64,000 nucleotides of DNA from Allolobophora icterica (GCA_963556255.1 OY744616.1:34318621-34382620), one strand, 5' to 3'; shown: positions 37,401 through 42,539, counted from the stretch's first letter. Translations and numbers: made by a program. Notes: generated by a model from the sequence alone, not told the origin.

Positions 37401-37775
37401 TTCCGACTTGCAGGGCCACCCATTCATCATATGTTGCACAAGTGGTAGCAGTCAATCAAGTAGGCACGCAGTCTACGTTGAAATAGGTTAAAGTTAATTA
37501 AACATAATCTTTGCATGCATAATTTATTTGTTTGTTACTAATGTTAGTATTACCTGTCATGCCAACTGTGACCAGTTTAATTTCATGGTTGTAGGGAGAA
37601 AAAGAAGGAGAAAGATAGGGAAGAGCTATGGCAGCAGCTGGAAAAACTAGAAACTAACCACCGGATGAATTCCAGTTTAGAGAACAGCAACAGCAACCAC
37701 AGTGGCAAGGACAGCAAAATCGACCACAGCGGCAAGGACAGCGACAAAAACTCCGGAAAACAGACAGCGCGATAG
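6189..37775 (+). CDS. PPP2R5E: PP2A regulatory subunit B56 (PPP2R5 alpha/epsilon class), complete 12-exon gene
   Basis: The product is the substrate-selecting B' subunit of protein phosphatase 2A. It binds the scaffold A and catalytic C subunits and docks substrates carrying LxxIxE motifs. The spliced coding sequence is 1458 nt, 485 residues; human alpha and epsilon forms are 486 and 467. All 11 junctions use GT-AG and keep phase. The HEAT-like core begins near residue 48 with [10 protein letters not shown], followed by [28 protein letters not shown], and [11 protein letters not shown]. The docking pocket looks intact: LHRIYGKF gives His195-Arg196 and Tyr198, and LPLKTEHKQ gives Lys248 and His251, matching residues known in human B56. 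[15 protein letters not shown] and [12 protein letters not shown] mark the later repeats, and a basic [13 protein letters not shown] helix precedes a Ser/Asn/Lys-rich tail. [13 protein letters not shown] and the basic helix favour the alpha/epsilon (Drosophila widerborst) class over gamma/delta. The exact paralogue name is uncertain. Confidence 0.95.
6319..6700 (+). other. B56 intron 1, proximal part
   Basis: This begins with the donor gtaaga. No recognisable element is seen until the LINE remnant that starts near 6700. Confidence 0.5.
6700..7470 (+). mobile_element. Degenerate LINE reverse transcriptase remnant in intron 1
   Basis: Pieces in several frames read as the C-terminal part of a non-LTR reverse transcriptase: [16 protein letters not shown], then [15 protein letters not shown], then after a gap of unrelated sequence (about 6903-7035) [30 protein letters not shown] and [14 protein letters not shown]. 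The order and motifs (H-V-x-R-M, K-G-R-P-x-x-x-W) match the RTE-like group. Frameshifts and stops show it is long dead. Confidence 0.7.
7471..7957 (+). other. B56 intron 1, distal part
   Basis: No repeat or exon is recognised. It ends in the acceptor TTATTCGTTTGAAACAG at 7957. Confidence 0.4.
7958..8154 (+). CDS. PPP2R5E: B56 coding exon 2
   Basis: It codes residues 44-109 ([19 protein letters not shown] through [12 protein letters not shown]), ending ATG|gtgaga. This is the first HEAT-like helix pair of the family (QCCxxFDF, KEVKR.xLNEL). The phase with exon 1 selects this acceptor over the CAG at 7977. Confidence 0.95.
8155..8810 (+). other. B56 intron 2, start
   Basis: The intron runs 8155-24120, about 16 kb. 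This first part holds a repeat-tail-like sequence, TATATAAATTTGTGATTACAATT, at 8347-8370, and nothing else I can name. Confidence 0.4.
8811..9189. mobile_element. hAT-type element with 8-bp target duplication
   Basis: The element starts TAGTGGTCCTTAAAGTGGTG and ends, inverted, CAGTGGTTCTTAAACTTTTT. ATCTACGG (8803-8810) and ATCTACAG (9190-9197) form an 8-bp duplication with one mismatch. It shares the palindromic GTGGTCCGCGGACC with the element at 33079-33324, so both belong to one family. No transposase is encoded. Confidence 0.8.
9347..10004. mobile_element. Possible inverted-repeat element rich in GATAATCG motifs
   Basis: The left end reads TAGGGTTGTTAAATGG with AACGATTATCG just inside. 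The right end, inverted, reads CAGGTGTTAATATTG with AACCGATTATC just inside. Such ends resemble hAT termini, but no target duplication is visible. An internal inverted pair of about 25 bp contains GTCTCTTGTTATACATAGTC. The boundaries are tentative. Confidence 0.4.
10005..10172 (+). mobile_element. tRNA-derived SINE (family A), partial
   Basis: The segment contains GAGAGTACAGGATTTGAGCC, a CAAGTCCTTCACTCA stretch, then ACCGATTGATGCTTGGTCAG and a (AATAAT)n tail. It matches the complete copy at 16025-16215. The 5' tRNA head is missing. Confidence 0.6.
10173..10260 (-). mobile_element. Short LINE/SINE 3' tail, reversed
   Basis: The stretch ATTTATATAGCGCCATTC followed by AATCAGAGGCGCTCCCAACC matches the 3' end shared by the CR1/L2-like and SINE families here, in the reverse orientation. 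Only the tail remains. Confidence 0.45.
10261..10794 (+). other. B56 intron 2, unassigned stretch
   Basis: A CATCATYRTC-rich low-complexity part (10250-10420) is followed by AT-rich sequence. No gene is seen. Confidence 0.35.
10795..11075 (+). mobile_element. tRNA-derived SINE (family B), full length
   Basis: The head reads GTGTAGTGGTTAGCATGCTGG (A box) and GGGTTCAAATCC (B box), then GCCAGGGCAGAAATTT. The body has GAGGACTGGCCACCCGCC, GAAGTCACTAACACTTCA and GGCTGCCTCAGGGATAGCTTAAG. Other copies lie at 17000, 19255 (-), 21095 and 25215 (-). It is not a functional tRNA gene, because the body continues past the head. Confidence 0.8.
11160..11480 (+). mobile_element. Interspersed repeat, also present at 59240-59460
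   Basis: The segments ACAAGGCGTCAAGCAGTGG, GGTCAATATCCCGAAGATCA and GAGAACGAAATAGCATAAG recur in order, slightly diverged, at 59240-59460. This defines a repeat family; I cannot place it in a named class, though it may be a LINE 3' region read in reverse. Confidence 0.5.
11540..11860 (+). mobile_element. LINE/SINE 3' end
   Basis: A degenerate stretch ends GATGCTATATAAATTGTTGTAATTACA, the tail type seen across this window's retroposons (its core is GCTATATAAATTGTTGTAAT). No frame of useful length remains. Confidence 0.4.
11861..12204 (+). other. B56 intron 2, unassigned stretch
   Basis: No repeat family or exon is recognised. Confidence 0.35.
12205..12350 (-). mobile_element. tRNA-derived SINE (family A)
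   Basis: Read on the - strand, the order is family-A head remnant, TGTACAGGGACTTTGAGCAA, then ATCAATTGATGCTTAGTCAT. It is diverged, but the order of landmarks matches the copy at 16025. Confidence 0.55.
12351..14699 (+). other. B56 intron 2, central unassigned stretch
   Basis: I see no exon: no frame shows B56 sequence or another family. The open frames of 60-115 codons here lack coding character. No clear repeat boundary was found, although the stretch may hold old LINE sequence. Confidence 0.35.
14700..15240 (+). mobile_element. Decayed CR1/L2-type LINE ORF2 fragment
   Basis: The stretch reads in one frame [20 protein letters not shown] and [11 protein letters not shown], the H-W-L-P-I-x-x-R-I-x-(F/Y) landmark of CR1/L2 reverse transcriptase C-termini. 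Later parts include [20 protein letters not shown]. Stops interrupt it. It is 5'-truncated. Confidence 0.6.
15241..16024 (+). other. B56 intron 2, unassigned stretch
   Basis: Nothing recognised apart from a short (AAGTAAGT) run near 15975. Confidence 0.35.
16025..16215 (+). mobile_element. tRNA-derived SINE (family A), best-preserved copy
   Basis: The head AGCCAATTGGTTAGAGCGCT gives an A box and GGTATGAGCC a decayed B box. The body contains GACCTTAAGCAAGACCTTCA and CCATTGATGACTGGTCATTA. It ends in a (AATAAT)n tail. Further copies lie at 10005, 12205 (-), 24473 (-), 28207 and 33326. Confidence 0.75.
16216..16999 (+). other. B56 intron 2, unassigned stretch
   Basis: No exon or repeat is recognised. 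Confidence 0.35.
17000..17190 (+). mobile_element. tRNA-derived SINE (family B), headless
   Basis: The family-B body is present: CACTTTCAGTGAGAATATGA, GGAGAGGACTGGCCAC, AAGAAAATGAAGTTGCCAAG and a decayed CATGGTTGCATCTTAGCCTT. The tRNA head is not recognisable. Confidence 0.55.
17191..18069 (+). other. B56 intron 2, unassigned stretch
   Basis: An 88-codon - strand frame at 17615-17881 has no family match. No exon is seen. Confidence 0.3.
18322..18789. mobile_element. Inverted-repeat DNA element with TA flanks
   Basis: The ends are GGGGTCATCCATAAAGGATG and, inverted, GGGGTCATCCATAAAGGACG. TA flanks both sides. It lies inside a LINE, so it is younger than that LINE. A partial copy of the same family lies at 60940-61152 with the same right terminus. 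The superfamily is uncertain: it could be Tc1/mariner-, Harbinger- or P-like. Confidence 0.65.
18965..19075. repeat. (AAT)n microsatellite, LINE tail
   Basis: About 110 bp of AAT/TAA repeats with a few interruptions directly follow the LINE 3' end and are probably its expanded tail. Confidence 0.8.
19255..19500 (-). mobile_element. tRNA-derived SINE (family B)
   Basis: On the - strand the body contains GAGGACTGGCCACCCGCC and the CATGGCTGCCTCAGG motif. It ends in a CTTCTTCTTC tail, seen here as GAAGAAGAAG at 19258. The head is decayed. Confidence 0.65.
19501..21094 (+). other. B56 intron 2, unassigned stretch
   Basis: A (GATGAT)n run lies at 19574-19600 and a TATATA-rich part at 20520-20620. 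Open frames up to 99 codons have no resemblance to known families. Confidence 0.3.
21263..21570 (+). repeat. 22-bp minisatellite (about 14 copies) inside a SINE
   Basis: The unit is GGCCACAGTGAGGGACAGTA plus CT, with variants ACC or AAAG. Fourteen periods of 22 bp fit the span. It seems to be an expansion of the SINE's own AGTGAGG-GGACTGGCCAC region. The open frames across it on the - strand are a by-product of the repeat. Confidence 0.9.
21630..21940. mobile_element. hAT-type MITE with perfect 8-bp target duplication
   Basis: The ends are CAGTGCTTCCCAATCTTTT and, inverted, CAGTGTTTCCCAAAGTGGG. GCTTAGGG flanks both sides exactly (21622-21629 and 21941-21948). It lies in the 3' part of a SINE. 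Repeated GGAACCC motifs lie inside each end. It is noncoding. Confidence 0.9.
21966..23439 (+). other. B56 intron 2, unassigned stretch
   Basis: It contains an (AT)n/(AC)n microsatellite at 22508-22566 and a TGTGTG run near 22760. No exon is seen. Confidence 0.35.
23440..23870 (-). mobile_element. CR1/L2-type LINE 3' end
   Basis: On the - strand the end of ORF2 reads [38 protein letters not shown], then [20 protein letters not shown] and QLPPLT, with one in-frame stop. The 3' end is GAGGCGCTTTATAAATGTTT followed by (ATACA)n. This order is typical of CR1/L2 reverse transcriptases. The copy is 5'-truncated. Confidence 0.85.
24121..24222 (+). CDS. PPP2R5E: B56 coding exon 3
   Basis: It codes residues 110-143, [14 protein letters not shown] and [19 protein letters not shown], between TTTCCTGTTAG and gtaaat. 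DPEED-P-LE-WPHLQ is a B56 hallmark. It is phase 0 at both ends. Confidence 0.97.
24473..25145 (-). mobile_element. tRNA-derived SINE (family A) carrying a nested hAT element
   Basis: On the - strand the head (25145 leftward) reads TAGTCGATTGGTTAAAGCAC and TCTGAGCCTCCTCTGAGAC. The body resumes beyond the insert at 24551, with AGCAAGCCCTCACAATTGCT and ATCAATTGATGCTTGGTCAT. Removing 24552-25040 and one target copy restores a contiguous SINE. Confidence 0.85.
24552..25040. mobile_element. hAT-type element with 8-bp target duplication, inside a SINE
   Basis: It starts CAGGGATGGGCAAACTACGG and ends, inverted, CAGGGGGTGGGGAAACTG. Target copies are CTCTAGGC (24544-24551) and CTCTGGGC (25041-25048), one mismatch in eight. 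The terminal CAGGG-TGGGCAAACT-CGGCCC is a widespread hAT end. It is noncoding, 489 bp. Confidence 0.9.
25215..25510 (-). mobile_element. tRNA-derived SINE (family B), full length
   Basis: On the - strand the head reads GATGGTCTAGTGGTTAGCAT, with a B box of GGTTTAAATCCCAGCC. The body has GAGGACTGGCCACCTACC and ends TCAAGGAACTGCTCTACTTC. It is diverged by point changes but complete. Confidence 0.8.
25511..26222 (+). other. B56 intron 3, distal part
   Basis: AT-rich, with no repeat or exon recognised. It ends in a good acceptor, TTTTGTTTGCAG at 26222. Confidence 0.4.
26223..26315 (+). CDS. PPP2R5E: B56 coding exon 4
   Basis: It codes residues 144-174, [15 protein letters not shown] and [11 protein letters not shown], and ends CAG|gtgagg. 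Phase 0 at both ends. It is nearly invariant in the family. Confidence 0.98.
26316..27539 (+). other. B56 intron 4, main part
   Basis: No recognised repeat or exon. A 93-codon open frame at 26809-27090 shows no family resemblance. Confidence 0.35.
27540..27745 (+). mobile_element. LINE/SINE 3' end just upstream of exon 5
   Basis: The stretch TCGGGAGCGCCTCTGGCTTT then GATTGGCGCTATATAAGTTC and TTGATTACAATCACAAT is the tail type shared by this window's retroposons. It ends only about 30 bp before the exon 5 acceptor. Confidence 0.5.
27775..27905 (+). CDS. PPP2R5E: B56 coding exon 5, LxxIxE pocket residues
   Basis: It codes residues 175-217 plus two bases: [32 protein letters not shown] and RKHINNIFL. 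His195, Arg196 and Tyr198 are the equivalents of known LxxIxE-pocket residues in human B56. It ends CTCAA|gtaaac. The split codon at 218 becomes Lys, where most homologues have Arg. Confidence 0.97.
28207..28390 (+). mobile_element. tRNA-derived SINE (family A)
   Basis: The head reads GGTAGTCGATTGTTTAGAGC. The body contains TGTGTAGGGACATTGACCAA and a diverged distal part, then a (AATAAC/AATAGT)n tail. Confidence 0.7.
28451..28505. repeat. (TA)n microsatellite
   Basis: About 50 bp of TA repeats, with one slip, run into (TTTA)n. Confidence 0.9.
28506..28825 (+). other. B56 intron 5, unassigned stretch
   Basis: No exon or clear repeat is seen. Confidence 0.35.
28826..29050 (-). mobile_element. 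tRNA-derived SINE (family C), second copy
   Basis: On the - strand it begins GTGTGGTGGCTCAGTGGTAA (A box), with B box GGTTCGAATCCCACTC, and ends GAGGCGCTATAGAAATATCC. It matches 4735-4975 closely, apart from a few substitutions and a short insertion in the older copy. Confidence 0.85.
29151..29210 (+). CDS. PPP2R5E: B56 coding exon 6
   Basis: It codes residues 219-237 and parts of codons 218 and 238: [19 protein letters not shown]. It ends GGAAG|gtaagt. The family motif is YETE-x-x-NG-x-x-ELLEILGS. Confidence 0.97.
29211..30430 (+). other. B56 intron 6, proximal part
   Basis: No recognised repeat or exon. Confidence 0.35.
30431..30883. mobile_element. hAT-type MITE with perfect 8-bp target duplication
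   Basis: The ends are TAGGGGTCAGCCGG and, inverted, TAGGGGTCAGCCGGAAATCG. CTTAGCAT flanks both sides exactly (30423-30430 and 30884-30891). The interior contains GAATCCGAGTATTTGGATGT, shared with the element at 33458-33853, so they form one family. Confidence 0.9.
30884..31199 (+). other. B56 intron 6, distal part
   Basis: AT-rich. It ends in the acceptor CCATTTTTGACAG at 31199. Confidence 0.4.
31200..31308 (+). CDS. PPP2R5E: B56 coding exon 7, LxxIxE pocket residues
   Basis: It codes residues 239-274 and finishes codon 238 (Ser): [19 protein letters not shown] and [15 protein letters not shown]. Lys248 and His251 in LKTEH match pocket residues of the human protein. It ends CAG|gtcagt, phase 0. 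Confidence 0.98.
31309..31923 (+). other. B56 intron 7
   Basis: It holds short duplications of CTATTACTTACTATTACT flanking exon 7 (31141-31170 and 31330-31355). No mobile element is recognised. Confidence 0.4.
31924..31977 (+). CDS. PPP2R5E: B56 coding exon 8
   Basis: It codes residues 275-292, [18 protein letters not shown], with acceptor GATTGCAG and donor gtaact, phase 0. It is a small exon too short for automatic calling, identified by the family motif LAYC-x-VQF-x-EKD. Confidence 0.97.
31978..32716 (+). other. B56 intron 8
   Basis: No recognised repeat or exon. Confidence 0.4.
32717..32767 (+). CDS. PPP2R5E: B56 coding exon 9
   Basis: It codes residues 293-309, [17 protein letters not shown], flanked by GGTACAG and gtcagt, phase 0. 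The sequence [11 protein letters not shown] is typical of the epsilon/alpha class. Confidence 0.97.
33079..33324. mobile_element. hAT-type element, older
   Basis: The ends are CAGTGCTTCCCAAAGTAGTG and, inverted, CAGCGCTTCGCAAACC. The flanking octamers ATTTAGCT and GTCTAACT match at only five of eight positions, consistent with age. It shares GTGGTCCGCGGACC with 8811-9189. Confidence 0.65.
33326..33900 (+). mobile_element. tRNA-derived SINE (family A) with nested hAT element
   Basis: The left part carries GCCTTGTAATGTGGAGAGTA, CAGGTTTGGCCC, GGGACCATGAGCAAGTCCTT and GATGCTTGGTC-ATTAGATCA. The right part (33854 on) resumes as ATGCTTAACTATTATTTTAA. A hAT element fills 33458-33853. Confidence 0.75.
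33458..33853. mobile_element. hAT-type MITE with perfect 8-bp target duplication, inside a SINE
   Basis: The ends are TAGGGGTCCACCGGAAAG and, inverted, TAGGGGTCCACCGGAAATC. CTATCTAA flanks both sides exactly (33450-33457 and 33854-33861). It is the same family as 30431-30883. Confidence 0.9.
34176..34295 (+). CDS. PPP2R5E: B56 coding exon 10
   Basis: It codes residues 310-349: [19 protein letters not shown], then [20 protein letters not shown]. It is flanked by GGTTCAG and gtgatt, phase 0. The epsilon-class VMFLGE-x-EEILDVI motif is intact. Confidence 0.98.
34310..34440. repeat. AT/AC-rich microsatellite after exon 10
   Basis: (TATA)n, (TACATA)n and (CACATA)n tracts begin only about 15 bp after the exon 10 donor. 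Open frames across it read YIYTYIH-like and are not coding. Confidence 0.85.
34441..35082 (+). other. B56 intron 10, unassigned stretch
   Basis: AT-rich, with no exon or mobile element recognised. Confidence 0.35.
35083..36051 (+). repeat. Tandem duplication of the intron 10 3' end, second copy split by a LINE
   Basis: The first copy (35083-35222) runs from CTTCATATAAATCATTTGTG to TGTTGGTGATGGTTGCA. The second begins at 35265 (CTTCATATAAATAATTGTG), is interrupted near 35350, and resumes at 35989 with AGATAATAGATAACAGAACT to TGACGGTTGCAG|exon 11. The first copy's would-be acceptor reads TTGCATTTTAAG. Confidence 0.7.
35352..35988 (+). mobile_element. CR1/L2-type LINE 3' end
   Basis: ORF2 C-terminus landmarks in order: [57 protein letters not shown], then after a frameshift [20 protein letters not shown] and [17 protein letters not shown]. 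The tail is (ATTAC)n. The same family gives the fragment at 55190-55496. Confidence 0.9.
36052..36281 (+). CDS. PPP2R5E: B56 coding exon 11
   Basis: It codes residues 350-425 plus two bases: [57 protein letters not shown]. It ends AA|gtaaat. The YRISKEHWN motif favours the alpha/epsilon class. Confidence 0.98.
36474..36902. mobile_element. PIF/Harbinger-like MITE
   Basis: Inverted ends read GGGGCCGTCCACATATTACG and GGGGCCATCCATATATTACG, both continuing TACGCAA. TTA flanks each side (36471-36473 and 36903-36905), the TWA-type 3-bp duplication of PIF/Harbinger elements. G-rich patches near both ends mirror each other. It is noncoding. Confidence 0.7.
36906..37594 (+). other. B56 intron 11, distal part
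   Basis: No recognised repeat or exon. It ends in TTCATGGTTGTAG at 37594. Confidence 0.4.
37595..37775 (+). CDS. PPP2R5E: B56 coding exon 12, C-terminal tail and stop
   Basis: The joined codon gives Lys, then [19 protein letters not shown], the basic C-terminal helix of B56. It is followed by a Ser/Asn/Lys-rich tail with the heptad-like HSGKDS twice, ending KQTAR and TAG (37773-37775). The tail beyond the helix differs from vertebrate forms and seems lineage-specific. Confidence 0.95.
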
Positions 37776-39147
37776 CAAGGACTTTATAGTTCAGTGAAGG
37801 AAAATCCATCTCATCAACCGTAGTAGCGCTGCACTTGCGAATTGCAGACATAATAACGATGTACAAAAATTAAATTTGAGTTGTATAGTAACGAAGGGTA
37901 CCAAGCGTGTTGATTACGTCGTAGTTTCTCATGCATAGCTACTCCTTCACACGGATGTAGTCAAATCTGGATAACTTGGCAGGCGAGGGCTTGTTGTCCT
38001 GCTATGCAAGGACCAGGAATATATCCAAGATAGGTTTAGTAACGTTGGTGAATTCACCAGACACCGAGGAATAAAACACTGAACTTTGTAAACGCTGTCA
38101 TTCCACTGGAAACGAATCGACCCAGTCGCTGCCAATCACTTTCCGCTATGTAGTTTGGTCGATAGGATGACACTTCTTGTTGTAATAGTTTGTAGATGTT
38201 GGACGACAGAAGCGTAATGTTTCTCTGGCGGAGTTTAAAGGAATGGCGTAACTCGAAACCACTTTGCGAAATTGGGATAGCTCAAGTCAATGGAGCCAAC
38301 TTGGAATGAGCGTAATCATTGCTTCGGTGTGATTGAAAAGTGAGGTGTTGTGCTGTGTGGTAATGTATTGGAATATTATTTCAATCGCCCAAATTAGGCA
38401 ACATTAAGCCTGGTTAGGATCTGGATCGGTGACCACAGCAGAGTGCTGAAGACTGCGTTAATGCGATGTTGTAGCTGTCTGATGGCTTGCAGAACCGACT
38501 TAATCAAGAACTTGAGAAGTAAACAGAAAGTCGTATGACACACTAGCTGGAGCCAGGACTTCGAGTGTTCGTTAGCTGAGGGAATACGAGAGGCTTTGCT
38601 TTACAGTTGGCAGTTGCTGTCAGTATGGTTGGAAGCAATCAAAAGTTCCAATTAAGTTGTCTATTGAGTCAAGACAAATTTCTATTGCAGGATTCAGTTA
38701 AGTTTTCGTGTATCTGTGGAGTAATTTTTGTTTGGAATATTGAAAAATGTCTTTGTTTTTCTGAATTTGTGTGAATTTTGTGGCATTAGGTAATCAAACC
38801 ATGTTTATGAAGATGACTTAAACACTTTAAGTCTGGTTTGTGGAGAATCACTTGTGAAGTTCTCCATGTTTTGACCAATAGATTCACCAGTCAGTCAGTC
38901 ATCCAGTGCCTTTGACTTTACTCTGTATGGGTTGACTGAAAATGATCTGGAAATTTGTTTTGTTTACATTTTTGCTGTGGGACAGTAGATGATTTTAAGG
39001 AAAGCAATTGTACTTTGGCTAATGACCAACGCTTTTCTTGTATAACTATGCTTTGCTGTTGCCTGCATAACAAAATTGACTTGGCATGTAAATATGTAAC
39101 TCACCCTTTTTATGATGTATTTTATACTGTTGACTTTAAGATGTGTA

Positions 39148-39153
39148 AATAAA
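39148..39153 (+). terminator. Candidate proximal poly(A) signal
   Basis: AATAAA lies 1373 bp after the B56 stop, in TGTGTAAATAAATC. Confidence 0.4.
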
Positions 39154-39634
39154 TCAATATTTCTTGGCATCTGCTGTAATCTATTTTGCGGAGAATATGT
39201 CATGTGAAAGCCCTGCCTAGTTTATGAGAACTCTGGTTTGGACTTTAATATACAATGTTGGTTAAGAACTAATGATTTTCTTGTGATGTAATCGGGCACA
39301 ATTGAGCTACTTATTTAGGAACTGATTCATTTACATATTAATGAATCATTGTTGCAGTTTTATAATTTAACTTTGGTCAATTACAAATTCCATGTTATAA
39401 TTTTGGCCCAGTTTGCATAGGAAATCAGAAATCAACAACATTCTGAAATGCTGTTATAACGCGTCAATTGTCCGCAGTCTTAAGCTGGCCTTAAATATTT
39501 CTGCGTCCATTGTTCTACTTTGTGGGACTTTGCAGTAAGTAAAACACGTTCTAAATATGTACCTTGCATATCTCACAAGTAATAAGGACGTATTGGTAAG
39601 GTAAGATGTGGTTTAATTTTTCATCAAGAAGATG

Positions 39635-39810
39635 CAGGGCCGCATTAAGGCTAGTGTGGACCCGGGTGTTGTGGTACCTATATAGCCATCAGTGTGGGGA
39701 CCAATAATAAGTACAATAAAAAATTTTAATGTACTTCAGAAAATGCGGGCCCGTCAAAACTGCGGGACCAGGTGCTGCAGCACCCTTAGCACCCCCTTAA
39801 TGCAGGCCTG
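39635..39810. mobile_element. hAT-type MITE with perfect 8-bp target duplication
   Basis: The ends are CAGGGCCGCATTAAGGCTAG and, inverted, CAGGCCTGCATTAAGGGGG. AGAAGATG flanks both sides exactly (39627-39634 and 39811-39818). At 176 bp it is the shortest such element here. Confidence 0.9.
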
Positions 39811-40256
39811 AGAAGATGCTTTTAACAATAAGTTTTGAAAATAAGATGAAAAAGAATAACAATTGATGGTACTAAAATTGATGGTACTGTTTGCCATTGA
39901 GTTGTTTGTTGTATTAGCTGTGCCATAGGTAACATGCTAGGCTTTACAGAAAAAACTGGTGTATTCTTAGTAAGATATGGCTTCAAACATAAGATTGTAC
40001 AGCAACAGAATTAAACCTAAAGCAGCAATAATATTTACCGGTAGTTATATTGTGATTATTATTATTATTGTTATTTTTCTCTTACCTTAGGTGGTAATAG
40101 CCCATCAGGAATTGGAAAAATCATGGAAGGGTTATTAGTATTTTTAGTTTAACATGTCTCGACACCAAATTATGTACAGACCTCCTTAATGCAGACTGCA
40201 GTGGGTGTGGTAATCTGAAAACAAACCTTTCTGTTCCAGGCCTAACTGCAATTTGA

Positions 40257-40390
40257 GAATTCTAATTGTATTCACAAATTTATATAGCGCCAGTTCATAT
40301 GATTGTAATTGTAATCACAAATTTATATAGCACCATGTATATGACTGTAATCAAAAATTTATATAGTGCCACTTGAAGAGCAACTTGTCC
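40257..40390 (-). mobile_element. Triplicated retroposon tail fragments
   Basis: Three consecutive segments read ATTGTAATCACAAATTTATA or close variants plus TAGCRCC-like sequence, i.e. repeated 3' tail pieces of a LINE/SINE. They may be serial truncated insertions or a local tandem duplication. Confidence 0.45.
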
Positions 40391-40772
40391 GAGGTGCTCA
40401 ACAGTGATGAGAAGCTTATCCTGTGCAGTTGGGTTAAAGAAAATGTTACAGTGCTGAAATTTTATAATTGGCTACCAAGTATGTGAAATTCTTTTTGAGT
40501 TGTTTTTAAACCCATTTGTCCAAGGTAAATAAGAAAATTTGCTGTTAGTTGTTAGAAACAAAACTGTAAATCTTGGTTTTTGAGTAAGAAAGAAGTTATA
40601 ATTTGAGAAATGAAAATTAAGTTGATTTTGATGTGTTTGAAGATGAGTGTGACGTGCATTGATTGTGACTTGTGTGCCATCATAATGCTTAAAAAAATGC
40701 TATGATAAATAAGTAAAGTACTGGTGGCTGTTAACTGATGAACCCAACTGAAGTTTATATATCACCTTAAGA

Positions 40773-40778
40773 AATAAA
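40773..40778 (+). terminator. Candidate distal poly(A) signal
   Basis: AATAAA is followed within 10 bp by a T/G-rich tract, the usual arrangement of a cleavage site. Confidence 0.4.
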
Positions 40779-40800
40779 TAATTTTGTTTCTGTGTTTTTA

Positions 40801-41257
40801 TTGTTGCTATTAAAACATGGTTGCAGATTGAAACTGTTTGAATTAGATTCTCTGCCATACAACCCTGAACCCATTTGAATCTAATTCAAACCTGGACTTG
40901 ACCAATGAAATAAGACTGGGTTAACTCTTTGAACATGTGATGATTTCTGGCCTCAGTCACATTCCTTGTGGGTTTTTGCATGTAAATTTGATCTCATTCA
41001 CGGTGGCTTGGCTTGGAATGCATGAGTACATCTTCGCGGGTGCTACATAAATGCATAGAATCAATAAATGAATGAGTGAAACGGATCTTCGTTAACAGCA
41101 CAGAACATATTGGCAGAACAAACTGCTTTTTCTACAGGACATATAGCCTGATACTTGTTGTGGACTGTGGCTTGATGCATTGGTTTTAACTGTGCATATG
41201 GAGGTGAAAGATCTAAATTCTAGCAATCAGTGCAAAATGAAAACACATTACATGCAG
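40801..41257. other. Unassigned intergenic sequence
   Basis: A further AATAAATGAATGAGTGAA lies near 41062. No gene or clear repeat is seen. Confidence 0.35.
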
Positions 41258-41330
41258 GGGCGGCAATCCCGCTGGGGATGACTGGGACAAGTCCCCTCCA
41301 CCTTTAACAGTGAGTGGGACACAGTATACA
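41258..41330 (+). mobile_element. One end of a DNA element (GGCGGCAATCCCG family)
   Basis: It begins GCAGGGGCGGCAATCCCG and continues GGGACAAGTCCCCTCCACCT. The inverse of this end occurs at 60838-60895. The other end is not seen. Confidence 0.45.
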
Positions 41331-42076
41331 GTTGTTCCCTACGATTTTTAAAGAAACTTTTTGATTGCTATTTGGTTAAATAATTGCCAAGTGGAAACTT
41401 GACCACTGAGACCAGGCAGCTGACATGTCAACACGTTGCCATCAACAACTAAAAAAATTAGTGAGTTTTGTTTATTATTATTTTGTTTATATTGCACAAT
41501 TTGATGAAAAGATATGTCTACATGCCGCTACAAAGTGCCTTTTTTTGCTTTTTTAATGCATTTTTCGTAAAAAAAAATATTTTTCGTGCTCATGTAGGAA
41601 TAAATGTTGACCCAGTTCAAAAGTGTCTCCCCTCCTGTCACACAAGATCGCCACCTCTGATCACATGGCAGTTACACAACACAATATCATTCATGCTGTT
41701 CATTACAATACAACTGTACTTAACTTTACCCTCCTTTCAAAGTTCAGAAGTGCACACAGACCAACAGACCATTTATGGCGCACAGCAATAGTGCATGAAG
41801 GACTAGTTCAAGATACTTCTACAGAAGCCGCCTGAGTGGAGGCTCGAACCCACACTCCCCGCATTATAGGCCAAATGCCACATGATCCAACGCAATGCTG
41901 CCATCTTGCCTAAAATGGAAGGAAGTCTCCAGGAACATGCACTAGTGGTTTTTATTGGAAGCAACGACTTGTGCATTTGTGTTAATGTTAATCTGTACTG
42001 GGAAGTAATATCAATGATTACTTATGAAACTATCTCGCTTGCGGACATTTTGATGAGTAGTAGAAAATCCACCAGA
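41331..42076. other. Unassigned intergenic sequence with a SINE-like - strand piece
   Basis: Around 41815-41885 the - strand reads a tRNA-like head (GTGTGGGTTCGAGCCTCCAC). The rest is unassigned. Confidence 0.35.
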
Positions 42077-42310
42077 ATAGGCGTAATTTGTGGGGGTAGG
42101 AGTGGTGCCCGTACCTCCCACTTTTTGGAGTGGGGTACCGCACCCCCCACTTTTTAAACAATGCCAATCAATATTTTATTTGTGTGCCTTCCCACAGATC
42201 GCAATCTTCACCTTGCTTCGTGTATGTAGACAGGGTGAGGAGAGGAGTCTGTACCACAAAAGTACGAAAATACGCAGATACACGGTAAACCGAGAGCCAG
42301 ACGAACTGAG
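42077..42310 (+). mobile_element. Second copy of the hAT-type family at 4023, one-ended
   Basis: TAGGCGTAATTTGTGGGGG, then CCCACTTTTTGGAGTGGGGT and CAATGCCAATCAATATTTTA match the first 200 bp of 4023-4346. The right terminus is absent or too diverged. Confidence 0.65.
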
Positions 42311-42539
42311 GCACACAGTCAAGGCAGACTTTCAGCCACACAGGTCACCTGACAGACTGCAGGCGCCACAAACCTGGGCTACGGCTACACTCTGCTTGGA
42401 AAGATCTGATATGACCCTTACTCTCCGCCTTACGGTTGTCATCTTAGACATATCGGATATGGAGATGTAGGTCAAAGCGCAAGCTTCTATTCCTTCATTA
42501 GTTACAAATCCGTATATATGGACCCGCACTCATATTGTA

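Larger units (their letters stand above)
37776..40800 (+). other. B56 3' untranslated region (extent uncertain)
   Basis: No further coding sequence follows the stop. Two poly(A) signals are plausible: AATAAA at 39148-39153, and AATAAA at 40773-40778 followed by the GT-rich TTTTGTTTCTGTGTTTTT. Use of the distal one would place the hAT MITE at 39635-39810 in the transcript. Confidence 0.5.
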
